From: CAYSND01 sp964642235
Lineage (GTDB): Bacteria > Bacteroidota > Bacteroidia > Bacteroidales > UBA932
Assembly: GCA_964642235.1 (NCBI GenBank)
Contig: CAZXOP010000086.1
Location: 1-8,320, forward strand
Length of the DNA stretch: 8,320 nucleotides
Reading direction: 5' to 3'
Program-made: the position numbers and the translations under genes
In this document: positions 1-6,606 of the stretch, piece by piece
Numbering within the stretch: the stretch's first letter is position 1
How the letters are laid out: every line of letters starts with the position of its first letter
The notes under the pieces: model-generated
The model's input: the letters and a program-made list of their open reading frames with translations, nothing else
Told to the model about the DNA's origin: nothing
Databases searched by the model: none

Positions 1-1376
1 GTAACCTGAGAATGAGACAATCTACAGTTAGCATTAAACTGGTTTTCGAAAACTATTCCATAAAAATAACTTTTAGATATTGTCGTATTTCTAATAATGG
101 TTTTAGAGTCAGACCTTAGGTATATATTATGGTTTTCACTCCATGTATCACTTTTTCCCCCTCCTGAGATATCACAGTAAATAAGTGTGTTTCCTGAAAG
201 GGTTGAACCCATTATAATACCATCCCAATACCCGGCTTCATCAGAAAGACCTCTAAATACAATATGCTTCTCCGAAGTCCCTTCGGCTAATAGTTTGCCG
301 GAGTCCTGAATTTCAAACCCTTCACCATTATTGAATAAGAGGGTTACGCCGGGCTCTATAGTAAGTGTCTTGGGGACAAATATAGATGATTCGAAAAAAT
401 ATGGAATAGAGAGAGCTTTGAGCGTCATATCCTTTGCTATTACCTCTCCTTCACTAATATAAACATAGTTTTTACCATTACCTGTAAATGTATTATTGAC
501 ATCGAGACTTTCTGCTTGTTGAAGCTTGGTTATCCATAAAGGATTCAAAGTACAATTCCTTATAATATTATTGCTAAAACTAATAAGAGAAGCACCAAAC
601 TCTAAAACTAACCCTTCAGATGAGGAGCTGTCAAGTATCGAGTTTTTAAGAGAGACTGTCCCATCTATATGTAACATCCCATACCCTTTAACACCTGCAC
701 CACCTCTAAGAAACTGGACATATTCAATCAAATTATCTCCTCTTTTAGAGTGATAACGAATATATTTCCAAGACCCTTTATTAGGGTTGTTTATAGGACC
801 TGAGAAAATAATAGGTTTCTCTGCTGTTCCAACCATTTTCAGCCCTGCATTCTCTCCCACATCTATCCCGCTATCCTTATTAGTAAAGAGAATTTTCACT
901 CCCGGTTCTATAGTAAGAAGTGCATTCCCTCCAAGATAGAGCATGCCGTCAATAATATAATCCACATCAAGCCCTAAGTCAGGCAGAATGCGATTAGCAC
1001 TCATCTCTCCCCCCATTATAGTTTCAGTTACAGGTGCCTCTTTTACCACTGTTACGATATAAGTAGCAATAGTACTATTCTCTGCTGTAACAACATAAGA
1101 GACAGGAGTCGAAAAGTTTTTTTCTATTCCGCTTGCCGGATTTACTGTCGCTTTTGCAGAAACAATAATGTTAGGAATCAGTGCTGTAACATCTGTCTTA
1201 AATGGAACTGTTACAGTAATAGTCTTTTTAGCCTCATCTATTACCCCTGTTACCTGAGGTGTAAGGTTAGTTATAACGAAAGAGGTTATAGCCTTTTCCG
1301 GTGCTAATTTAATCTCAGCCTTGCATGCAAAGAGGGTAAGGAGTGCAATCGTAAATAAAATGACAATTTTTCTCAT
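1..1376 (-). CDS. Partial lipoprotein with DUF5018-like domain and beta-helix-like repeats
   Basis: The frame is open from an ATG at 1376 down to the window edge (458 codons, no stop), so the C-terminus is missing. The N-terminus is a short basic start, a hydrophobic stretch and a lipobox LFAC with Cys18, so it is predicted to be a signal peptidase II lipoprotein anchored in the outer membrane or at the surface. Residues about 29-111 resemble DUF5018: an ITSF start, a TITVTVP strand, a TVNPASG motif and a closing TYIVTVV strand. The rest is rich in short beta strands, Asn and Gly, as in right-handed parallel beta-helix proteins. It contains two related units, starting LTIEPGV at residue 154 and again at 338, each followed about 20 residues later by an A-E/GT-[AS]EK-x-I-x-F segment. 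It is divergent from the two-component system. The ligand is unknown; an adhesin or glycan-binding surface protein is possible. No catalytic motif was recognised. Confidence 0.85.
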   Translation of the reverse strand, partial: MRKIVILFTIALLTLFACKAEIKLAPEKAITSFVITNLTPQVTGVIDEAKKTITVTVPFKTDVTALIPNIIVSAKATVNPASGIEKNFSTPVSYVVTAENSTIATYIVTVVKEAPVTETIMGGEMSANRILPDLGLDVDYIIDGMLYLGGNALLTIEPGVKILFTNKDSGIDVGENAGLKMVGTAEKPIIFSGPINNPNKGSWKYIRYHSKRGDNLIEYVQFLRGGAGVKGYGMLHIDGTVSLKNSILDSSSSEGLVLEFGASLISFSNNIIRNCTLNPLWITKLQQAESLDVNNTFTGNGKNYVYISEGEVIAKDMTLKALSIPYFFESSIFVPKTLTIEPGVTLLFNNGEGFEIQDSGKLLAEGTSEKHIVFRGLSDEAGYWDGIIMGSTLSGNTLIYCDISGGGKSDTWSENHNIYLRSDSKTIIRNTTISKSYFYGIVFENQFNANCRLSHSQV

Positions 1377-1417
1377 AATGATTTAATTTTTTAATAATTT
1401 TACTTTGATATTTGATG

Positions 1418-1425
1418 CAAATTTA
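1418..1425 (-). promoter_or_regulatory. Candidate -7 box of the DUF5018 lipoprotein gene
   Basis: Read on the minus strand this is TAAATTTG, a match to the Bacteroidota -7 consensus TAnnTTTG, ending 41 bases before the ATG at 1376. No TTTG lies at the expected 19-21 bases further upstream; the nearest T-rich TTTTTGG is in the palindrome at 1452-1469, about 27 bases away. The -33 element is therefore weak or absent. Confidence 0.4.
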
Positions 1426-1451
1426 TCTGTCGCGGAAAAGGTGTAATACCC

Positions 1452-1469
1452 CCAAAAAGGGGTTTTTGG
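1452..1469. repeat. Perfect 18-base palindrome CCAAAAAGGGGTTTTTGG, possible operator
   Basis: Seven-base arms CCAAAAA and TTTTTGG flank a GGGG centre; an alternative fold pairs CCCC at 1450-1453 with GGGG at 1459-1462. It looks like a rho-independent terminator, but it sits between two divergent genes and upstream of both predicted starts, so no gene reads into it from either side. A binding site for a regulator, for example the adjacent NarL/LuxR-type protein, is the better guess. Its right arm supplies the TTTG used here as the kinase -33 element. Confidence 0.5.
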
Positions 1470-1493
1470 TCAGAGTGTATCAATATATTTTTG
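1465..1493 (+). promoter_or_regulatory. Candidate promoter of the kinase-regulator operon
   Basis: TTTG at 1465-1468 and TATTTTTG at 1486-1493 match the Bacteroidota -33/-7 consensus (TTTG, TAnnTTTG). The spacer is 17 bases, slightly shorter than the usual 19-21. Transcription would start near 1498-1500, giving a leader of only about 16 bases before the ATG at 1516. No Shine-Dalgarno sequence is visible, which is common in this phylum. Confidence 0.5.
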
Positions 1494-1515
1494 CACTGAA
1501 AATAATTATACCACC

Positions 1516-3462
1516 ATGAGAATAATTTACTGCTCTATTAAATGGCTGCTACTATGCAGCACTCTCCTAATAACTCTTAGCCTTAGGGGGCAAAATCTCG
1601 ATTCCCTCGAGCAGATCGTCGCCAAAGAGCATCTTACTCAAAAAGAGATGATGAAAATATACGATGATTTAAGCTGGGGCTATGTCTCTATAGATCCTGA
1701 CAAAGCTATCTCTTATGCTAAAGTAGGATTAACACTATCTAAACAGCTTAGTGAAAAGCGCATGGAGAGCACTTTTCTAAAAAATATGGGTGTGGCCTAT
1801 TATATGATAAGTGTAAATGACACTGCTCTTATTTATCTTAATAAAGGACTAAGTATTGCACAAGGCATTAAGGACGAAACTCTTATGACCGGCATATATG
1901 GAGCTATCGGTAATGTCTATAATGTAGAGGGGGATTACGAAAAATCTCTTGACTACTACTTAAAATCCCTTGAACTTGCCGAGAAAAACAACAACATAAA
2001 GAGAATGAGAATCCTAAACGGGAATATTGGCTCTCTTTATATGGGATTAAAGAACTATGATCACGCCAAAGAGTACTATTACCGCTCTATGAAAATCAGC
2101 AATGAGATAGGGGATATTAGTGGACTTGGTCAAGCTTATGATGGACTAAGCCATATTTATAATAAAAAGAATATCGCTGATAGTGCCCTTTTCTATGAAA
2201 AAAAATCTGTCGAAGCATTTAAGCAGACAGGGGAGAAACATTTTGAAGCAATAGCCCTGCAAGGGTTGTCAATGATATATTATAATCTCTTCTCTGACTT
2301 TGCTCAAGCAGAAAAGTATGCTAAGGAGGCACTTATATTGACTAAAGAGTTAGGGCTCCCCTCATATTTAGCCGGTTCATATAATATGCTCTCCAATGTC
2401 TATTTTAAGCAAGGGAGGTTTGCCGAGTCTGAAAAGGCCGCCTTATCAGGAATAGCAGCAGACACTACCGACACAAACATTTACACAAATATGATAGCGA
2501 ATATAGCCTGTTCTAATATCCGCTTGGGGAATCAAGATAGGGCATTGAGCTATTTCGATAGATATACCTATTTAATAAATCAAAGAGGGAATGAGAGTTA
2601 TCAGCAAAGCCTCTCTGAAATGGAGACTAAATATGAAACCGAGAAGAAAGAGATGAAAATATCTGCTTTAGAGAGAGAGAAGAGAATGAATAGGATGATT
2701 ACCACTTTGGGACTCTCCACCCTGATCTTATTAATTGTCTTTTTATTCGCAAGACAAAAATCAATAAAAAACAAAAAATTACTCGCTGAACAGAAAGTTT
2801 TGAAGTTAGAACAAGAAAAACAATTAGTAGCAACAAAAGCCGTTTTAGATGGAGAGTCAGCAGAGAGGGAGAGGCTTGCTCGCGACCTTCATGACGGACT
2901 CGGAGGGATGTTGTCTGCTGTAAAATTAAATCTATTTGATATGAAAAATGGTGTTTCACTTGCCGGAGAAGATGTTCTACGGCTAAATAGAGTAGCCGAA
3001 TTACTTGACAGCTCCATAAATGAACTTAGGAGAATAGCCCATAATATGATGCCTGCTTCACTTGCAAGATATGGGCTAAAAATAGCATTAAACGATTTTT
3101 GTAACTCTGTCGAACCTGTACAGTTACACTATTTCGGTAATGAGACCAGATTTGATCCTCAGCTTGAAGGGAATATTTACAGAATTATTTACGAGTTGGT
3201 AAATAATGCCTTAAAATATGCAGAAGCATCTGTTATTAATGTGCAAATTATCCAAGAGGAGAATAGAATCTCCATAACCGTCCAAGATGATGGGAAAGGA
3301 TTTGATACCTCTATCATTAATAAAGGGAGCGGGCTTGAAAACATCAAGAATAGAATCAACTCATTTAATGGGGAGTTACACATCTTTTCAGAGATAGGAA
3401 AAGGGACAGAGATAACCATTGATTTTAATTTAAGCAACCATGATAACAGTACAAATAGTTGA
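1516..3462 (+). CDS. Sensor histidine kinase with periplasmic TPR domain
   Basis: This is a 648-residue hybrid-free sensor kinase. A signal peptide covers about residues 1-25 (hydrophobic LLLCSTLLITLSL, probable cleavage near RG-QN). Residues about 30-370 form seven or so TPR-like repeats with typical G-x-x-Y, A-x-x-Y and GDYEKSLDYY signatures, predicted to lie in the periplasm. A charged helix leads into one transmembrane helix at about 395-412, followed by a coiled coil to about 445. The HisKA_3 dimerisation domain contains ERERLARDLHDGLGG, with His459 as the predicted phosphorylation site. The HATPase_c domain shows the N box ELVNNALKYA (Asn564), the G1 box DDGKGFD (Asp592) and the G2 box GSGLENI (604-610). 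All key residues are present, so it should be active. The input signal, probably a periplasmic protein or peptide bound by the TPRs, cannot be told from sequence. The partner regulator follows immediately with overlapping reading frames. Confidence 0.93.
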   Translation: MRIIYCSIKWLLLCSTLLITLSLRGQNLDSLEQIVAKEHLTQKEMMKIYDDLSWGYVSIDPDKAISYAKVGLTLSKQLSEKRMESTFLKNMGVAYYMISVNDTALIYLNKGLSIAQGIKDETLMTGIYGAIGNVYNVEGDYEKSLDYYLKSLELAEKNNNIKRMRILNGNIGSLYMGLKNYDHAKEYYYRSMKISNEIGDISGLGQAYDGLSHIYNKKNIADSALFYEKKSVEAFKQTGEKHFEAIALQGLSMIYYNLFSDFAQAEKYAKEALILTKELGLPSYLAGSYNMLSNVYFKQGRFAESEKAALSGIAADTTDTNIYTNMIANIACSNIRLGNQDRALSYFDRYTYLINQRGNESYQQSLSEMETKYETEKKEMKISALEREKRMNRMITTLGLSTLILLIVFLFARQKSIKNKKLLAEQKVLKLEQEKQLVATKAVLDGESAERERLARDLHDGLGGMLSAVKLNLFDMKNGVSLAGEDVLRLNRVAELLDSSINELRRIAHNMMPASLARYGLKIALNDFCNSVEPVQLHYFGNETRFDPQLEGNIYRIIYELVNNALKYAEASVINVQIIQEENRISITVQDDGKGFDTSIINKGSGLENIKNRINSFNGELHIFSEIGKGTEITIDFNLSNHDNSTNS

Positions 3463-4051
3463 TGACCACCGTATCCTTGTAGATGGGCTTAAAAAGCTTA
3501 TAGATGACTCTGATACAGCAAAGGTCCTATCAGTGGCATATACAGCAAAGGAGTGTTTAGAAGGGTTACGACTGGAGCAACCTGATGTTATTCTCTTAGA
3601 TATCAATCTCCCTGATAGTAATGGTATCGAACTCTGCAAAGAGATTAAAAAGAGATACCCAAATATCAAAATAGTCGCCCTTACCAGCTATACAGAATAT
3701 GCCATGGTGCGCGAAATGCTTGAGAATGGTGCCAATGGATATGTAATAAAAAATGCCATGCCTGAAGAGATACTCGAAAGTTTAGAGGTAGTGACCTCCG
3801 GCGGGGTATTCCTTTGTGAGGAGATAGATATGCTGATGCGCCGTCGCGATTTTAATCCCATTTGGCTCACTCCGAGAGAAAAAGAGCTTCTTAGACATAT
3901 TGTAAACGGACATACCAATCCTGAAATAGCCGACAAAATGTGTTTAGGAGTAGAAACCGTAAATAGTTACCGCAAGAATCTTCTCTTTAAACTTAATGCA
4001 CGAAATACCGCAGTACTCGTTAAAATGGCTCTCGAACAGAAACTTATATAA
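3440..4051 (+). CDS. NarL/LuxR-type response regulator
   Basis: This 203-residue cytoplasmic DNA-binding regulator has an N-terminal receiver domain (about 1-120) with acidic Asp8-Asp9, phospho-acceptor Asp54 in VILLDINLPDSNG, Thr82 and Lys104, so the full phosphorylation set is intact. A C-terminal LuxR/GerE helix-turn-helix covers about 140-203 (LTPREKELLRHIVNG, then NPEIADKMCLGVETVNSYRKNL). The start codon lies inside the kinase gene, overlapping it by 23 bases in another frame, which implies translational coupling and a cognate pair. Phosphorylation by the upstream kinase should promote dimerisation and promoter binding. Plausible targets are its own operon and the divergent lipoprotein gene, through the palindrome at 1452-1469; this is inference. 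The 3' end overlaps the convergent ATPase gene by 8 bases, so no intergenic terminator exists between them. Confidence 0.94.
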   Translation: MITVQIVDDHRILVDGLKKLIDDSDTAKVLSVAYTAKECLEGLRLEQPDVILLDINLPDSNGIELCKEIKKRYPNIKIVALTSYTEYAMVREMLENGANGYVIKNAMPEEILESLEVVTSGGVFLCEEIDMLMRRRDFNPIWLTPREKELLRHIVNGHTNPEIADKMCLGVETVNSYRKNLLFKLNARNTAVLVKMALEQKLI

Positions 4052-5225
4052 CTGAGCAATTAAGTAGAGGTATTTCTTGTCCTGCTTTATTCCATGCAAC
4101 CACCATCGCCTCTTTGCGTTGCATGCTTTTTAATCCACCATAAATCAAATATGGATGGCTATTTTCGTTCAATTTTTTATAATAATTAAGCCCCTTAAAA
4201 AATTCGGTATTGATAGTTGTCGAAGATTTTATTTCAATACTTTTTATTTTCACTCCTTCGTCAATAAGGCAATCTACCTCATTGCCTGTATTATCGCGCC
4301 AATAGTATAGCGGTGGCTTTTCGGCTTTGTTAAAATAAGTTTTCATCATTTCGGCTATCATCATATTTTCAAACAATGAACCTTTTGCCCAATGTGTTTC
4401 TAAATCAACTTCATTTTTTATCCCTAATAAACTGCAAACCAAACCTGTGTCATAAAAATATAACTTGGGAGTTTTTAAAAGTCTTTTCGAGAAATTTTGA
4501 TAATGGGGTTGTAAAAAGAAGGTTATAAAACTTGTTTCGAGTATTGAAAACCACGATTTCACAGTTTTTAAATCAATACCTAATTCCGTAGCAATGGAAT
4601 TGTAATTGAGCAACTGCCCTACCCTCCCTGCAGCTAATCGCATAAATTTTTGAAACAAAAACAAGTTAGAAACATTTACTATTTGCCTTATATCTCGTTC
4701 CGTATAAGTTTGAATATAAGAGGGATAAAACATCGAAGGCTCTATATCTTTGTCATAAATCCGTGGGTAAAAGCCTTTGAAGATATAGGATTGAAAATTA
4801 TCAAATGTATAGCTATTTGTCTGTTCCAACTCAGACAAACTAAAAGGTAGCAAGTGAACTATAAAAACCCTGCCTGCGAGACTTTGTGATATTTTTTCCG
4901 ACAATAGAAAATTTTGCGAACCTGTAATAATAAATTCTCCTGTTTTATTATTAGCATCGCTAATGGTTTGAATGTAAGAAAAAAGACTTGGAAAGAGTTG
5001 AATTTCATCTATAATAAGTCCATACTTATGTCGAGAAAGAAACAATCTCGGGTCAGACTTAGCGTCTTCTAAGGTGTCAGGATTTTCTAAGTTTACATAG
5101 TCATAATTAGGGAAACACATTTTTGCAACTGTAGTTTTCCCTGATTGTCGCGGACCGGTAATAGATATAATAGGCATTTTGTCCGCCATTAATTTTATTT
5201 TGTCTATTATTTCGCGTTTTATCAT
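4044..5225 (-). CDS. AAA_14/DUF4143 ATPase with intact nuclease-like motif
   Basis: This 393-residue protein belongs to the archaeal-type ATPase family common in Bacteroidota. The N-terminal P-loop domain has Walker A GPRQSGKTT (24-32, Lys30), Walker B GLIIDEIQ (Asp73-Glu74), a sensor-like TGSQN (101-105) and Arg119 in SLAGRV as a possible arginine finger. The middle contains TERDIRQI, typical of DUF4143. The C-terminus shows a PD-(D/E)XK-like signature: a glutamate-containing helix LFENMMIAEM, NEVDCLI (Asp318) and IEIKSS (Glu331, Lys333). ATP binding is well supported; nuclease activity is only a motif-based inference, and the biological role of the family is not established. The ATG at 5225 gives the usual family N-terminus. 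It lies 22 bases downstream of the second ATPase gene on the same strand, so the two are probably co-transcribed. Its 3' end overlaps the response regulator gene. Confidence 0.9.
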   Translation of the reverse strand: MIKREIIDKIKLMADKMPIISITGPRQSGKTTVAKMCFPNYDYVNLENPDTLEDAKSDPRLFLSRHKYGLIIDEIQLFPSLFSYIQTISDANNKTGEFIITGSQNFLLSEKISQSLAGRVFIVHLLPFSLSELEQTNSYTFDNFQSYIFKGFYPRIYDKDIEPSMFYPSYIQTYTERDIRQIVNVSNLFLFQKFMRLAAGRVGQLLNYNSIATELGIDLKTVKSWFSILETSFITFFLQPHYQNFSKRLLKTPKLYFYDTGLVCSLLGIKNEVDLETHWAKGSLFENMMIAEMMKTYFNKAEKPPLYYWRDNTGNEVDCLIDEGVKIKSIEIKSSTTINTEFFKGLNYYKKLNENSHPYLIYGGLKSMQRKEAMVVAWNKAGQEIPLLNCSVI

Positions 5226-5229
5226 ATCG

Positions 5230-5237
5230 CAAAGATA
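5230..5237 (-). promoter_or_regulatory. Candidate -7 box just before the 5225 start
   Basis: TATCTTTG on the minus strand matches TAnnTTTG exactly and ends 4 bases before the ATG at 5225. A start site at the usual distance would fall on or next to the ATG, giving a leaderless or nearly leaderless mRNA. No TTTG is found at 19-21 bases upstream (one occurs at 13), so the match may be accidental and the gene may depend on read-through from the upstream ATPase. Confidence 0.25.
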
Positions 5238-5247
5238 TAATTTTTCT

Positions 5248-6519
5248 TTACAAATATGGAATTAAATTCCATTTCTGTAAAAACTTGACGATAGGGATGA
5301 CCTCTATAGTTTTGTCGCCTTCATAAATTACCTCCTCCTCTTCTTTTGTAATTATAATGAAGCGTTTAACTTCTATATGAGTACTCATTTCTAATAAAGC
5401 ATTTACCTCTCGCTTTCTTGTCTGAATATCTTTAATTGAATAAGATACTTGGATAGCAGTTTGGTGTTCCATTATATAAAAATCAACCTCCACCTTTTTC
5501 TGATAATAATATACCTCTTTTCCAAATCGTCTAAACAGTTCTATGGCAACCTGATTTTCTAACAAAGAGGTCAGAGGATCGATTAAAAAAAGCCCCAATA
5601 ATCCGTTGTCTATAAAGTAGTATTTCCTATTAGCCTCTTTCTCTGCTAATTTTGCCACAATATTTTCCACTGAAAATATTAACCATACTTCCTGTAAATA
5701 TTTTAAATAATCTATAACTGTATCTACACTTATTTTCTTTCCGGTTGCTGATATAACATTAGAAAGGCGATTAAATGATACCGACTGCTTTACGCTTTCT
5801 GCTAATTTTCTGACTAACATCCTTAAAGCAAAATCATTGCGAACTTGATAACGCATTACCAAGTCCCCTAAAAATATTTTTTGGTATAAGTTACTCAACC
5901 ATTCCCTCTTGTCAGAGATTTGATTTAACTCAGGAAGTCCTCCAAACCTAAAATATGATTCAAAATGCTTGTCTATCTCTCTACAATATTGATAGTAATA
6001 ATTTTTATTACTCATATCAATACCTTTTAGATTTAAATACTCCTGAAATGAAAAGGGAAAGATATTTTTAACCATATAGCGCCCACCAAGTGTTGTGGCA
6101 ATTTCACCACTTAACATGTTTGCATTACTCCCTGTTATATATGTTCTATAGCCTTGATCAGCTACTCTTCGAGCAAATTTCTCCCAATGTTTAACATTCT
6201 GTATCTCGTCAAGGAAAAATATAGGTTGGCAATTATACATCTCTTCAAATGAGATTTTTATAATATCCAAATCATTAATAGTAATATCTATTATTCTATC
6301 GTCCTCAAAATTAAAATATAATATCTCTTCCTTTTTATGCCCGTTTTTTAATAAGTGATCTATCTGACGATACATCAAGTAAGATTTGCCGGCACGTCTA
6401 AGTCCTACAAAAACATAATTTAGGATATCATCCAAATCATAATTACGTTCAATAAATGAAATACCTGTTACTTTTTGCTGATATTCAGCTATTAAAAGTT
6501 TGATTTTATCCTTTTCCAT
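5248..6519 (-). CDS. AAA_14/DUF4143 ATPase with degenerate nuclease-like motif
   Basis: With the ATG at 6519 the protein is 423 residues. An upstream in-frame TTG at 6528 would add three residues but lies in an inverted repeat and has no ribosome binding site, so the ATG is preferred. The N-terminal P-loop domain has Walker A GLRRAGKS (39-46, Lys45), Walker B PIFFLDEIQ (Asp104-Glu105), sensor-like TGSNANML (about 129-136) and Arg147 in LGGRY. The C-terminal DUF4143-type region contains VEVDF (Asp346), but the following strand reads AIQVSYS, with Gln357 and Ser359 where the neighbouring ATPase has Glu and Lys. A functional PD-(D/E)XK site is therefore doubtful. The protein is from a different subgroup than its downstream neighbour (Walker A RRAGKS against RQSGKTT), so this is not a recent duplication. 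It is the first gene of the two-gene unit, behind a palindrome-bearing promoter. Its cellular role is unknown. Confidence 0.9.
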   Translation of the reverse strand: MEKDKIKLLIAEYQQKVTGISFIERNYDLDDILNYVFVGLRRAGKSYLMYRQIDHLLKNGHKKEEILYFNFEDDRIIDITINDLDIIKISFEEMYNCQPIFFLDEIQNVKHWEKFARRVADQGYRTYITGSNANMLSGEIATTLGGRYMVKNIFPFSFQEYLNLKGIDMSNKNYYYQYCREIDKHFESYFRFGGLPELNQISDKREWLSNLYQKIFLGDLVMRYQVRNDFALRMLVRKLAESVKQSVSFNRLSNVISATGKKISVDTVIDYLKYLQEVWLIFSVENIVAKLAEKEANRKYYFIDNGLLGLFLIDPLTSLLENQVAIELFRRFGKEVYYYQKKVEVDFYIMEHQTAIQVSYSIKDIQTRKREVNALLEMSTHIEVKRFIIITKEEEEVIYEGDKTIEVIPIVKFLQKWNLIPYL

Positions 6520-6547
6520 GATTAGCAATGATAATTATTATCGATTA

Positions 6548-6580
6548 TATTCGACAAAATTATATATATTTTATCGAATA
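6548..6580. promoter_or_regulatory. Large palindrome over the ATPase promoter, operator-like
   Basis: Arms TATTCGACAAAAT (6548-6560) and ATTTTATCGAATA (6568-6580) pair at 12 of 13 positions around a TATATAT centre. Read as minus-strand RNA the mismatch becomes a G-U pair, so it could also fold as a hairpin. It is not a normal terminator because it is almost G+C-free and no U tract follows. TCGA cores occur at 6551-6554 and 6574-6577, with a third at 6541-6544. It covers the predicted -7 box, which suggests repressor binding. Confidence 0.5.
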
Positions 6581-6585
6581 TGCAA
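6555..6585 (-). promoter_or_regulatory. Candidate promoter of the ATPase pair
   Basis: On the minus strand TAATTTTG (plus 6555-6562) matches the -7 consensus TAnnTTTG, and TTG (plus 6583-6585) lies 20 bases upstream, the expected distance for the -33 element. The predicted leader to the ATG at 6519 is about 30 bases. The -7 box is inside the palindrome at 6548-6580. Confidence 0.45.
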
Positions 6586-6606
6586 GACAAAATAACAATT
6601 GCTAAT

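Noticed and set aside
526..753. Open frame of 75 codons on the plus strand
   Set aside because: It is antisense to the continuous lipoprotein frame, has no ribosome binding site and no recognisable domain.
1449..1467. CCCCC-AAAAA-GGGG-TTTTT read as a rho-independent terminator
   Set aside because: Both flanking genes point away from it, so there is no transcript known to end here; an operator is more consistent.
2699..2959. Open frame of 86 codons on the minus strand
   Set aside because: It lies wholly inside the kinase gene opposite the membrane helix and coiled coil; its hydrophobic look is a shadow of that region.
3189..3936. Three minus-strand open frames of about 80 codons (3189-3437, 3430-3669, 3688-3936)
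   Set aside because: All are antisense to well-supported kinase and regulator domains and show serine-rich, low-information translations typical of shadow frames.
4650..4850. Open frame of 66 codons on the plus strand
   Set aside because: It is antisense to the conserved middle of the downstream ATPase, with no domain or start signal.
6526..6528. TTG as start codon of the upstream ATPase
   Set aside because: It adds only three residues, lacks a ribosome binding site and is followed nine bases later by an ATG that gives a normal family N-terminus.
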